NCBI RefSeq assembly: GCF_002934455.1
Contig: NZ_PTIR01000007.1
Coordinates: 1 to 64,000, forward strand
Length of the DNA stretch: 64,000 nucleotides
Source: Trinickia symbiotica
GTDB lineage: Bacteria; Pseudomonadota; Gammaproteobacteria; Burkholderiales; Burkholderiaceae
Direction of reading: 5' to 3'
The notes below the pieces were generated by a model that had not been told where the DNA came from, searched no databases, and saw only the letters and a program-made list of their open reading frames with translations. How positions within the stretch are numbered: the stretch's first letter is position 1; each line of letters starts with the position of its first letter. Made by a program: the position numbers and the translations under genes. Shown here piece by piece: positions 49,986-58,960 of the stretch.

Positions 49986-51095
49986 ATGTTCGTGTTGGAA
50001 CTGGGGCTGATCGGGCTTTGCGTTGCCTTGTTGCCGCTCAGCTACGTCTGGGTGAAAGCGAGCGACGACAAATTTCGCAAGCTCGTCTGGATGACGACGT
50101 TCCTGACCCTCGACCTGGTCATGTTCGGCGGCTTCACGCGCCTCACCGATTCGGGGCTCGGCTGCCCCGACTGGCCTGGCTGTTATGGCACGGCGTCGCC
50201 GTTCGTCGCTCATGCGCAGATCGCAGCCGCGCACGCGGCGCTGCCGAGCGGACCGGTCAGCATGACGAAGGCATGGATCGAAATGATCCACCGCTACTTC
50301 GCGATGGCGATCGGCGTGCTCATCGTCGCCCAAACCGCGATTGCCTGGCGGGCTCGCTTCAAGCGCCTGCCGCTTCACGTTTCGCCGTGGTGGCCGACGG
50401 CGCTGCTGATGCTGATCGGCGTGCAAGGCGCATTCGGCGCCTGGACGGTGACGATGAAGCTGCAGCCGATCATCGTCACGACGCACCTCTTGCTGGGCCT
50501 GGCGCTGCTCGGCACGCTCGGCTGGCTCGCGGCCCGCCTGACGCCGATTCCCGTCTACGAGCCCCAGATATCGCGTTACCGTTTCGCCGCGGCCGTGGGC
50601 CTCGCGCTGCTGATCGTCCAGATCGCGCTCGGCGGGTGGGTCAGCACGAATTATGCTGTACTGGCCTGCACCGACTTTCCGACCTGCAACGGGCAGTGGA
50701 TTCCGCCGATGGACTTCGCACACGGCTTTCATCTTTGGCGCGCGCTCGGCATGACGGCCGACGGCGACGTCATCACGCAGGATGCGCTCGTCGCCATCCA
50801 CTGGACGCATCGCACGTTCGCGTTCGCGGTCATCGCGTACCTCGTCGCGCTGGCACTGCGGTTGCGCGGATACGAGTCGCTGCGGCGGCCGGCGAACAGC
50901 GTGCTTCTCGTGCTGGCGATTCAATTTGCCACCGGCCTTTCGAACATCGTGCTGCAATGGCCGTTGCCGATCGCGGTCGCGCACAACGGCGGCGCCGCGG
51001 TCCTGCTGCTTTTGGTCGTTATGCTAAACTTTCGGACCGCCTCCAGCCGTCCCGGCCGCGCCGCCGTCCCGACGCGCGACGCCGCTCCCGCATGA
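49986..51095 (+). CDS. ctaA: Heme A synthase (Cox15/CtaA)
   Basis: A 369-residue inner-membrane enzyme oxidising heme O to heme A. FGGFTRLTDSGLGCPDWPGCYG at about 38-59 is the first conserved block, with EMIHRYFAM (heme-ligand His), VTTHLLLGLALLG, ACTDFPTCNGQWIPP and AIHWTHRTFA following. It works after CtaB, which is encoded immediately downstream. The ATGACATG sequence offers two ATGs; only the second is in frame. Confidence 0.95.
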   Translation: MFVLELGLIGLCVALLPLSYVWVKASDDKFRKLVWMTTFLTLDLVMFGGFTRLTDSGLGCPDWPGCYGTASPFVAHAQIAAAHAALPSGPVSMTKAWIEMIHRYFAMAIGVLIVAQTAIAWRARFKRLPLHVSPWWPTALLMLIGVQGAFGAWTVTMKLQPIIVTTHLLLGLALLGTLGWLAARLTPIPVYEPQISRYRFAAAVGLALLIVQIALGGWVSTNYAVLACTDFPTCNGQWIPPMDFAHGFHLWRALGMTADGDVITQDALVAIHWTHRTFAFAVIAYLVALALRLRGYESLRRPANSVLLVLAIQFATGLSNIVLQWPLPIAVAHNGGAAVLLLLVVMLNFRTASSRPGRAAVPTRDAAPA

Positions 51096-51101
51096 CTGAG
51101 C

Positions 51102-52019
51102 GTGACTGACATGACCAACAGCACGACACTTCCCCACAGCTTCGGCTCCCGGTTCTCGCAGTACTTCGCGCTGACGAAGCCGCGCGTCACGCAGCTTGCC
51201 GTCTTTTGCTCCGTGATCGGCATGTTCCTGTCGACGCCGGGGATGGTGCCGTGGACGGTCCTCGTCGGTGGAACGGTCGGCATCTGGCTGCTCGCCGGCG
51301 CAGCGTTCGCGATCAACTGCCTCGTCGAGCAAAAGGTCGACGCGATGATGCGTCGCACGGCATGGCGGCCGTCCGCGCGCGGGGAAATCACGACGGCGCA
51401 AATTCTGGCGTTCTCGGCCGTGCTCGGCGGGCTCGGCATGTGGACGCTCTACATGTTCACGAATGCGCTGACGATGTGGCTCACGCTCGCGACGTTCGTC
51501 GGCTATGCCGTCGTCTATACGCTGCTGCTGAAGCCGGCCACGCCGCAGAACATCGTCATCGGCGGCGCCTCGGGCGCCATGCCGCCGGCACTGGGCTGGG
51601 CGGCCGTGACGGGTCATGTGCCCGGCGATGCCTGGATTCTCGTGCTCATCATCTTCGTCTGGACGCCGCCGCATTTTTGGGCGCTCGCGCTTTATCGGCG
51701 TCAGGATTATGAGAATGCCGGCCTGCCCATGCTGCCGAACACGCACGGCGAGCAGTACACGCGGCTCCACATTCTGCTCTACACGATCATTCTTTTCGCG
51801 GTGTCGCTGATGCCGTTCATTTCGCGGATGAGCGGCATCGTCTACCTCGTATCGGCCGTTCTGCTCGGCGCGGTTTTTCTCGCTTACGCCTGGAAGATCC
51901 ACCGCGAATATTCCGACGCGCTCGCGCGCAAGACTTTCCGTTACTCGATCGTCTATCTCTCGCTGCTCTTCGGCGCGCTGCTCGTCGATCACTATGCGCG
52001 CGGGCTGATCGGCGCGTGA
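51102..52019 (+). CDS. ctaB: Protoheme IX farnesyltransferase
   Basis: A 305-residue UbiA-type prenyltransferase converting heme B to heme O. The start region [19 protein letters not shown], the first Asp-rich motif region [21 protein letters not shown] and the [25 protein letters not shown] block are typical. It has nine or so membrane helices. GTG 51102 is taken as start; the ATG at 51111 is possible. The stop overlaps the sco1 ATG (TGATG). Confidence 0.95.
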   Translation: MTDMTNSTTLPHSFGSRFSQYFALTKPRVTQLAVFCSVIGMFLSTPGMVPWTVLVGGTVGIWLLAGAAFAINCLVEQKVDAMMRRTAWRPSARGEITTAQILAFSAVLGGLGMWTLYMFTNALTMWLTLATFVGYAVVYTLLLKPATPQNIVIGGASGAMPPALGWAAVTGHVPGDAWILVLIIFVWTPPHFWALALYRRQDYENAGLPMLPNTHGEQYTRLHILLYTIILFAVSLMPFISRMSGIVYLVSAVLLGAVFLAYAWKIHREYSDALARKTFRYSIVYLSLLFGALLVDHYARGLIGA

Positions 52020-52639
52020 TGAACGGCGTGCGCATCTCCTCGGTCACGCGGCGCGTGTGCGCGCTGCTCGCCGCCTGCGTCGTCGGCGGCGCGCTGCTGC
52101 TGGCGGGCTGCGGCAACGACGCTCCCGCTTTCCAGAATCTCGACATCACCGGCAACACGCAGTTCGGCTCGAACTTCGCCTTGCCCGATACGAGCGGCAA
52201 GATGCGCACGCTCGCCGATTTCAAGGGCAAGGCAGTCGTGCTCTTCTTCGGCTACACGCATTGCCCCGATGTGTGCCCGACGACGATGGCAGAGCTGTCG
52301 CAGGCGCTGCAGCAGCTCGGGACCAATGCGGCGCGCGTGCAGGTGCTCTTCGTCACGATCGATCCTGCTCGCGATACCCCGAACGTGCTCTCGCAGTATG
52401 TGTCGGCATTCAATCCAACCTTCATCGGCCTGCGCCCGGACGACGCCGAGCTCGCCAAAGTTGCGAAGGATTTTCGCGTCTACTACGCGAAGGTGCCCGG
52501 CAAATCGCCCGATAGCTACACGATGGACCACACGGCGGCGAGCTATGTGTTCGATCCGTCGGGCAAGCTACGGCTCTTCGCGCGCGATGGACAGGGCGCG
52601 CAGTCGTGGGTGCATGATCTGAAGCTGCTGCTGAGCTGA
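52019..52639 (+). CDS. SCO1/SenC copper chaperone lipoprotein
   Basis: A 206-residue Sco protein that delivers copper to the CuA site of subunit II. A lipoprotein signal ends LLLAGC (Cys32). Copper ligands are Cys83 and Cys87 (THCPDVCP) and His172 (TMDHTA). It overlaps ctaB and ends the oxidase maturation group surf1, Sco-like, ctaA, ctaB, sco1. Confidence 0.94.
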   Translation: MNGVRISSVTRRVCALLAACVVGGALLLAGCGNDAPAFQNLDITGNTQFGSNFALPDTSGKMRTLADFKGKAVVLFFGYTHCPDVCPTTMAELSQALQQLGTNAARVQVLFVTIDPARDTPNVLSQYVSAFNPTFIGLRPDDAELAKVAKDFRVYYAKVPGKSPDSYTMDHTAASYVFDPSGKLRLFARDGQGAQSWVHDLKLLLS

Positions 52640-52815
52640 CGCGTCCGGCATCGCTCATCGCGCGCTATTCGAAGCACGAGCCGCTGTGCCGCGCCTTCAT
52701 CGCGGCCGGGATCGATGCTCATATGGATATGCGATCACGGTATTTCCCCTCGGATCGCGCTTGTGAGACGATGGCCGTCTTTCCAAAGTCATCTCCAATG
52801 AGAAAGCGAGTATTC

Positions 52816-53640
52816 ATGCTGTTCAAAACGCTTCCCCAAGCTGTTTCCAAAATCCTCTTCGCAGCCGCCGCGACGACCGCACTCGTCATGAGCACCGGCG
52901 CGCACGCCGACGACAAAGCGATCAAGGTGGGCGTCATATCCGGTCCCGATGCGCAAATCTGGAGCGTCGTCACGAAGGTTGCGAAGCGCGAAGGCCTCGA
53001 TGTGAAGGTCGTCGAATTCAACGACTATGTTCAGCCGAACGCGGCGCTCGACGCCGGCGATCTCGACGCCAACAGCTTCCAGCACAAGCCGTATCTCGAC
53101 AGTCAAATCAAGCAGCGCGGCTATAAGATCGTCAGTGTCGGGCTCACTTACATTTCGCCGCTCGGCATCTATTCGAAGAAGCTCAAGGCGCTGAACGAGC
53201 TGCCTCAGGGCGCGAAGGTCGCGCTGCCCAACGATCCATCGAACGAGAACCGAGCGCTGCTCCTGCTGCAGGCACAAGGCGTGATCAAACTGAAGGCCGG
53301 CGCAGGTACGAACGGCAACAACGCGACGCCGCTCGACATCGAATCGAATCCGAAGAAGGTCAAGCTCGTCGAGCTCGACGCCGCTCAACTGCCGCGCGCG
53401 CTGGGCGACGTCGACGCCGCCGCGATCAATACCAACTACGCGCTGGCAGCGGGGCTCCAACCGTCGAAGGACGCGATCGCGCGCGAAGACGTGCATAGCC
53501 CTTATGCGAACCTGATCGCCGTGCGCGCGCAGGACAAAGACAAGCCCTGGGTCAAGAAGCTCATCGCCGCCTATCAATCGGAAGACGTGCGGCACTTCAT
53601 CGACACGCAATTCAAGGGCGCCGTCGTTCCGTCGTTCTAA
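52816..53640 (+). CDS. MetQ/NlpA-family substrate-binding protein
   Basis: A 274-residue periplasmic binding protein of the methionine ABC transporter type. It has a signal peptide (MLFKTLPQAVSKILFAAAATTALVM, cut near AHADD), IKVGVISGPDAQIW, then NDYVQPNAALDAGDLDANSFQH and the C-terminal VRHFIDTQFKGAVVPSF. No metN or metI gene is adjacent, so it is an orphan that must use a permease encoded elsewhere. The ATG at 52798 is an alternative start. There is no lipobox, unlike E. coli MetQ. Confidence 0.88.
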   Translation: MLFKTLPQAVSKILFAAAATTALVMSTGAHADDKAIKVGVISGPDAQIWSVVTKVAKREGLDVKVVEFNDYVQPNAALDAGDLDANSFQHKPYLDSQIKQRGYKIVSVGLTYISPLGIYSKKLKALNELPQGAKVALPNDPSNENRALLLLQAQGVIKLKAGAGTNGNNATPLDIESNPKKVKLVELDAAQLPRALGDVDAAAINTNYALAAGLQPSKDAIAREDVHSPYANLIAVRAQDKDKPWVKKLIAAYQSEDVRHFIDTQFKGAVVPSF

Positions 53641-53680
53641 TCGGACCATCGTTCTCAGCTCAATTCGAGCTGATAAAAAA

Positions 53681-53717
53681 GCGCGCTGCGGCGATGTTGC
53701 CGCGGCGCGTTTTTTTT
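53681..53717 (+). terminator. Intrinsic terminator after the metQ-like gene
   Basis: An 11-bp stem (53682-53692 with 53699-53709, one G-T wobble) with loop GATGTT, followed by eight T residues. An A-run before the stem may let it work on both strands. Confidence 0.92.
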
Positions 53718-53944
53718 ATCGGTGGGCACGTCATATTCGTCGCCCATTCAAGCCGATATGCTCGCGCGGTCAAGGGAATGACGGATGGCAAGTGCGGGTT
53801 TTCCGCTGACGAAACGTGAGCCGCCTTCCCATGCGCTACGGGTAATCACTGACTCCACTTCAATACCGGTCGGTCCGCCCGATTTACGATAGAAGCCTTA
53901 TCCAGCAAGGATTTCCGGCGCATTCGCCTATTTTTGATCAGCGA
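53718..53944. other. Intergenic region before the nag promoter
   Basis: No gene is seen in this part of the 464-bp gap between the metQ-like gene and nagA. It is somewhat AT-rich near its right end. No divergent regulator gene is present. Confidence 0.5.
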
Positions 53945-53972
53945 TTGACTGGTACTAAGCTGGTTATATAAT
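53945..53972 (+). promoter_or_regulatory. Sigma-70 promoter of the nag operon
   Basis: TTGACT (53945-53950), 16-bp spacer, perfect TATAAT (53967-53972). CTGGT occurs at 53949-53953 and again at 53960-53964, one helical turn apart and overlapping the promoter. This could be a repressor site. Predicted leader is about 125 nt. Confidence 0.75.
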
Positions 53973-54014
53973 GGGCTCCAATTTGCAGCCCGGCTCACGA
54001 CGAGGCCGATGCAT

Positions 54015-54037
54015 CGCCGGCCGCATGAGGGCCGGCG
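54015..54037 (+). promoter_or_regulatory. Leader hairpin of nagA
   Basis: CGCCGGCC and GGCCGGCG form a perfect 8-bp stem with a 7-nt loop in the predicted nagA leader. No T-tract follows. Confidence 0.4.
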
Positions 54038-54104
54038 GCTCGCCCACTCGCACGCTCCTCGCAGCAAGACCGCGGCACCCCGCATCACCCGAGACTGAAC
54101 ACTC

Positions 54105-55208
54105 ATGCTCAACGGAAACATCCTGACGCCCGATGGTTGGATCCACGGCACGCTCGAATTCGAAAACGGACGTATCGCTTCGATCGAGGGAACGCCCGCG
54201 GACCCCTCGACGAACGAGAGCCCCTACATCCTTCCGGGCTTCATCGATCTGCATGTGCACGGCGGCGGTGGAGCCGACGTGATGGAGGGCGGCGCGGCGA
54301 TCGAGACGATCGCCCGCACGCATGCGAGCCACGGCACGACGAGCCTGCTCGCGACGACGATGACCGCGCCGCGCGACGAGCTGATGGCCGTCGTCGCCGG
54401 TCTCGGCGATGCGTCGCGCCGCCGTCCGACTGGCGCGTCGCGCGTGCTCGGCGTGCATCTCGAAGGACCCTACATCAACCCCGGCAAGCTCGGCGCCCAG
54501 CCCGACGCGGCAGTCTCGGCCGCGCTCGACGAGGTGCTCAAGTATCTGTCGATCGCGCCGATTCGCGTCGTCACGCTCGCGCCGGAAATTGCCGGCCATA
54601 TGGACATCATTTCGGAGATGGCCGCGCGGGGCGTGCGTGTGCAGCTCGGGCATTCGCTCGCCACGTACGACGATGCGGTCGCCGCGCTCAAACATGGCGC
54701 TTGCGGTTTCACGCATTTGTTCAATGCGATGTCGCCGATGCATCACCGCAATCCTGGCCTGGTCGGCGCCGCCTTCGCGCATGCCGAGTTCGCCGAGATC
54801 ATCCCGGACCTGCTGCACGTCCACCCGGGTGCGATCCGTGCCGCGCTGCGCGCGATTCCGCGCCTTTACGTCGTCACGGACAGCACGTCCGCGACGGGCA
54901 TGCCCGATGGCGAGTATCGCCTCGGCAGCCAGCAAGTCACGAAGTGTCTCGGCGGAGTGCGTCTTGCCGACGGCACGCTGGCCGGCAGCACGCTGACGAT
55001 GGACGAAGCGCTGCGCAACCTGGTTTCGCTGGGTCTGCCGCTTGCGGACGTGTCGAACCGCATGTCGCGCTATGCGGCCGACTATCTCGGGATCGAGGAC
55101 AGAGGCAGGCTCGCGCGCGGCGCCTGGGCCGACATCGTCGTGTTCGAGCGCGACCTCACGCTTGCGGCGACCTACGTCGAAGGAGAAGAGATTGTCGAAT
55201 ATGCTTGA
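54105..55208 (+). CDS. nagA: N-acetylglucosamine-6-phosphate deacetylase
   Basis: A 367-residue amidohydrolase that removes acetate from GlcNAc-6-P imported by the PTS below. The metal site HVHGGGGADVMEG, then HLEGPYINP, QLGHSLATYDD, HLFNAMSPMHHRNPG and VTDSTSATGMPDG (catalytic Asp) are all present. The 3' end overlaps the next gene by 8 bp. It is the first gene of nagA - deaminase - EIIA/HPr/EI - EIICB. Confidence 0.95.
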   Translation: MLNGNILTPDGWIHGTLEFENGRIASIEGTPADPSTNESPYILPGFIDLHVHGGGGADVMEGGAAIETIARTHASHGTTSLLATTMTAPRDELMAVVAGLGDASRRRPTGASRVLGVHLEGPYINPGKLGAQPDAAVSAALDEVLKYLSIAPIRVVTLAPEIAGHMDIISEMAARGVRVQLGHSLATYDDAVAALKHGACGFTHLFNAMSPMHHRNPGLVGAAFAHAEFAEIIPDLLHVHPGAIRAALRAIPRLYVVTDSTSATGMPDGEYRLGSQQVTKCLGGVRLADGTLAGSTLTMDEALRNLVSLGLPLADVSNRMSRYAADYLGIEDRGRLARGAWADIVVFERDLTLAATYVEGEEIVEYA

Positions 55209-56208
55209 CGAGGCGCTCGCCGCGGGTGCCGCCGTCGCGGCGCAATGCGCCGACACCTCGCGCGTCGAGGCGCTCGCGGCCGCGCTCGCCGCGAGACCTT
55301 GCCATGTGGCGCTGACCGTCGCGCGCGGCAGCTCCGACCATGCGGCGAGCTTTTTCGCGAGCCTCGCGATGAGCCGCATCGGCGTGCCCGTCGCCTCCCT
55401 GCCGATGTCGATCGCGACACTGCAGGCCGCACCTTTGCGCGTGGTCGGCGAGCTGGCGATTGCGTTTTCCCAGTCGGGCAGGAGTCCCGATCTCATCGAC
55501 ACCATGACGAACCTGCGCGAGGCCGGCGCGCTGACTGTCGCTGCCGTCAATGCGCCGGATTCTCCGCTCGGAAGTGCCTGCGAATGGGAGCTGCCGTTGC
55601 AGGCGGGCCCCGAGCGCTCCGTCGCGGCCACGAAGAGCTACATCGCGATGCTCTCGCTCTCGGCGCATCTCGTCGCGTTCTGGCAGAACGACGAGCCGCT
55701 GCTCGAAGCGTTGCGCGCGCTGCCGGAAGCGCTGGGCGCGGCGGCGCGGCTCGATTGGGCGCCGGCCGTCGAGGCGCTCGTCGGCGTCGAGCGGATGTTC
55801 GTCATCGGTCGAGGCCTTGGCCTCGCGATCGCGCAGGAAGCGGCGCTGAAATTGAAGGAGACGTCCGGCATCCAGGCCGAAGCGTTTTCGAGCGCGGAGG
55901 TCCGGCACGGTCCGATGGAGCTCATCGATCGCGACTACCCGCTCATCGTCTTTGCGCCGCGCGGACCCGAGCAGGCAGGGCTCGTGCGCCTCGCGGCCGA
56001 TATGCGAGCGCGCGGCGCGCGGGTTCTGCTTGCGGCGCCTTACGACGTGAGCGGCGCCGAATTGCGGCTCGAGCCGACGAAGCACGCGGCACTCGATCCG
56101 ATCGCCGCGATCCAGTCGTTCTACGTCATGGCCGCCGAGCTGGCTTCCGCGCGCGGGCGCGATCCCGATCAGCCGCGCTACCTGAACAAGATCACCGAAA
56201 CACACTGA
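55201..56208 (+). CDS. SIS-domain glucosamine-6-phosphate deaminase (NagB-II/AgaS type)
   Basis: A 335-residue protein with two SIS sugar-isomerase domains, like the C-terminal half of GlmS without the glutaminase. SIS blocks are VARGSSDHAASFF, AFSQSGRSPDLIDTM and KLKETSGIQAEAFSSAEVRHGP. In nag operons lacking classical nagB this type deaminates GlcN-6-P to fructose-6-P. The ATG at 55201 lies inside the end of nagA, indicating translational coupling. Confidence 0.9.
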   Translation: MLDEALAAGAAVAAQCADTSRVEALAAALAARPCHVALTVARGSSDHAASFFASLAMSRIGVPVASLPMSIATLQAAPLRVVGELAIAFSQSGRSPDLIDTMTNLREAGALTVAAVNAPDSPLGSACEWELPLQAGPERSVAATKSYIAMLSLSAHLVAFWQNDEPLLEALRALPEALGAAARLDWAPAVEALVGVERMFVIGRGLGLAIAQEAALKLKETSGIQAEAFSSAEVRHGPMELIDRDYPLIVFAPRGPEQAGLVRLAADMRARGARVLLAAPYDVSGAELRLEPTKHAALDPIAAIQSFYVMAAELASARGRDPDQPRYLNKITETH

Positions 56209-56248
56209 GCGAGAAATCCCGATGGAACGAGCTGAGGAGTCCCGATTA

Positions 56249-58846
56249 ATGAGCCAGATAGAGGAACGAATCATCTTGCTCGCACCCCTGACCGGTCCCG
56301 TCGTGCCGCTTGCCGACGTGCCCGACCCGGTCTTCGCGGGCGGCATGTTCGGCGACGGCATCGGCATCGACCCGCTCGAGGGGCGGCTCGTCGCACCATG
56401 CGACGGTGTCGTCACGCATCTCGCGCGCACGGGTCATGCTCTCACGCTGCAAACACCGCAAGGCGCCGAGATTTTGCTTCACATCGGCATCGACACGGTC
56501 GAGCTGAACGGGCAGGGCTTTACGGCAAAGGTGCAGCAAGGCGCACACGTGAAAGCGGGAGATCTGCTGATCGAGTTCGATCAGGATTCGATTGCGACGA
56601 AGGCGCCGAGCCTTGTGTCCGTCGTTGCCGTCGCGAACTCGGATGCATTCGAGATCGTCGAGCGCGCGGGCGGCGCGGGGCATTCGATGGTGAAGAGCGG
56701 CGACAAGCTGCTCGTCTTGCGGCGCAAGGGCGCAACGGCCGCTGCCGCTGCCGCTGCCTCTGCCTCTGCCTCTGCCTCTGCCGGCGGGCAGACCGCGAGC
56801 GCCAGCTTCCACGCGTCACGCGTCATTACGCTCTCGGTGGCGGGCGGTCTGCACGCGCGGCCGGCGGCGCGTGCGCGCGAAGCGGTGCGCGGTCTCGAGG
56901 CGCGCGTCGAAGTGAGGCACGAGGCGCGCGTCGCGAACGTCGAGAGCGTGGTCGCGCTGATGGGCCTCGGGGCCGGAGAGGGCGCCACGGTCGAAATCCA
57001 TGGCGTCGGGCCCGATGCATCGAAGGCGGTCGAAGCTGTCGCACACGAGCTGCTGCGCGAAGTGCATGGCGAGCTCGATGAAACACCCGCGCGCTTTGCT
57101 TCGCCCGCGCCACGGCAGGCGCCGCGCGCGTCCGCCACGCCGCTCGATCCGAACACGCTCGCGGGCGTATGCGCCGCGCCCGGTATCGCCGTCGGCCCGC
57201 TCGTGCGCTGGGACGATGCGGAGCTCGAGCTGCCCGAGGCCGCGAGCGGGCCGTCGGCCGCCGAAAGCCGCAAGCTCGATCGTGCGCTCGCGGCCGTCGA
57301 TGCGGAGCTCGATTCTACGGTGCGCGACGCGTCGCAGCGGGGAGCCGTCGGCGAGGCGGGAATCTTCGCGGTGCATCGCGTGCTGCTCGAGGACCCGACG
57401 CTCATCGATACGGCGCGCGATCTCATCAGCCTCGGCAAGAGCCCGGGTTTCGCATGGCGCGAGGCGATCCGCGCGCAGATAGCGGTTCTCGACAACCTCG
57501 GAGACATGCTGCTCGCCGAGCGCGCCGCCGATTTGCGCGATATCGAAAAGCGTGTGCTGCGTGAGCTCGGCTACGTGCGGCAGACGGCTCGCGCGCTGCC
57601 CGCCGACGCCGTGCTGGCCGCGGCCGAATTCACGCCTTCGGACTTGTCGTCGCTCGACCGGACACGCGTGGCGGCGCTCGTGATGGCCGGCGGCGGCGCA
57701 ACGTCGCATGCGGCGATCATCGCGCGTCAGCTCGGCATTCCGGCGCTCGTTGCCGTCGGCGATGCGCTCCATGCGATCCCGGAGGGCACGCAAGTCGTCG
57801 TCGACGCGAGCGCGGGCCGCCTCGAGTACGCGCCGACGGCGCTCGACGTCGAGCGTGCGCGCGTCGAGCGCCAGCGCCTCGCGGGCGTGCGCGAGGCAAA
57901 CCGCCGCTTGTCGCAGGAGGCGGCCGTGACGACGGATGGCCGCGCGATCGAAGTCGCCGCGAACATCGCGACGCTCGACGACGCGCGCACGGCCGTCGAG
58001 AACGGTGCCGATGCGGTCGGTCTGCTGCGCACCGAGCTGCTTTTCATTCATCGTGCGACGGCGCCCAGCACGGACGAGCATCGCGCGAGCTACCAGTCGA
58101 TCGTCGACGCGCTCGAAGGCCGCACGGCGATCATCCGGACGCTCGACGTCGGCGCGGACAAGGAAGTGCCTTATCTGACGCTGCCCCCCGAAGCGAACCC
58201 GGCGCTCGGTCTGCGCGGCGTGCGGCTCGCGCAAGTGCGCCCCGATCTGCTCGACGATCAATTACGCGGTCTCATCGGCGTGACGCCGCACGGCGCGGTG
58301 CGCATTCTGTTGCCGATGGTGACCGACGCCAACGAACTCGCGCGGCTGCGCGAGCGAATCGACGACCTCGCGCACGCGATGGGCCGAAGCGACCCGATCG
58401 AGGTAGGCGTGATGATCGAAGTGCCTTCGGCGGCGTTGCTGGCCGATCAACTCGCGCGCCACGCCGATTTCCTCTCGATCGGCACGAACGATCTCACGCA
58501 ATACACGCTCGCGATGGACCGCTGCCAGCCCGACCTCGCGGCGCAGGCCGACGGCCTCCATCCGGCCGTGCTGCGGCTCATCGAAGCGACGACGCGCGGC
58601 GCGGCGAAATACGGCAAGTGGGTGGGCGTATGCGGCGCGCTGGCGGGCGATCCGCTCGCCGTGCCGTTGCTCGTCGGCCTCGGCGTGACTGAGCTTTCCG
58701 TGGACCCGGTGGCCGTGCCGGGCATCAAGGCGCGTGTGCGCCGCCTCGATTATCAACTGTGCCGCCAGCGCGCCGGGGATCTGTTGGCGCTCGAATCGGC
58801 GCAGGCGGTAAGAGCAGCAAGCCGCGAAATCTGGCCGCTCGAGTGA
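56249..58846 (+). CDS. Fused PTS EIIA-HPr-enzyme I protein for N-acetylglucosamine
   Basis: An 865-residue three-domain phosphocarrier. EIIA of the glucose type covers about 1-155 with His78 (LLHIGIDTV). HPr lies at about 190-275 with His202 (GGLHARPAA). Enzyme I lies from about 305 with His487 (GGGATSHAAIIARQLGIP) and Cys in WVGVCGALAGD. The EIIA-HPr linker is a slippage-prone Ala/Ala-Ser repeat. It passes phosphate from PEP to the EIIB domain of the permease encoded next, making the nag system independent of the general PTS. An ATG at 56222 is an alternative start. Confidence 0.93.
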   Translation: MSQIEERIILLAPLTGPVVPLADVPDPVFAGGMFGDGIGIDPLEGRLVAPCDGVVTHLARTGHALTLQTPQGAEILLHIGIDTVELNGQGFTAKVQQGAHVKAGDLLIEFDQDSIATKAPSLVSVVAVANSDAFEIVERAGGAGHSMVKSGDKLLVLRRKGATAAAAAAASASASASAGGQTASASFHASRVITLSVAGGLHARPAARAREAVRGLEARVEVRHEARVANVESVVALMGLGAGEGATVEIHGVGPDASKAVEAVAHELLREVHGELDETPARFASPAPRQAPRASATPLDPNTLAGVCAAPGIAVGPLVRWDDAELELPEAASGPSAAESRKLDRALAAVDAELDSTVRDASQRGAVGEAGIFAVHRVLLEDPTLIDTARDLISLGKSPGFAWREAIRAQIAVLDNLGDMLLAERAADLRDIEKRVLRELGYVRQTARALPADAVLAAAEFTPSDLSSLDRTRVAALVMAGGGATSHAAIIARQLGIPALVAVGDALHAIPEGTQVVVDASAGRLEYAPTALDVERARVERQRLAGVREANRRLSQEAAVTTDGRAIEVAANIATLDDARTAVENGADAVGLLRTELLFIHRATAPSTDEHRASYQSIVDALEGRTAIIRTLDVGADKEVPYLTLPPEANPALGLRGVRLAQVRPDLLDDQLRGLIGVTPHGAVRILLPMVTDANELARLRERIDDLAHAMGRSDPIEVGVMIEVPSAALLADQLARHADFLSIGTNDLTQYTLAMDRCQPDLAAQADGLHPAVLRLIEATTRGAAKYGKWVGVCGALAGDPLAVPLLVGLGVTELSVDPVAVPGIKARVRRLDYQLCRQRAGDLLALESAQAVRAASREIWPLE
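56738..56781 (+). repeat. Hexanucleotide repeat in the EIIA-HPr linker
   Basis: Three GCCGCT units (56738-56755) then four GCCTCT units (56756-56779), encoding Ala-Ala and Ala-Ser pairs. The 6-bp unit keeps the frame, so changes in copy number would only alter linker length. Confidence 0.85.
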
Positions 58847-58960
58847 CGTCGCCGGAGCGGCTCGCAGGTGCCGCTCCGCTGCCGACTCGCCGCGGGACCG
58901 GAGGTCGCTTCCCTCGACATTGACACAAGCACGACGACGAGAAACCACCAGGAGGATCAT

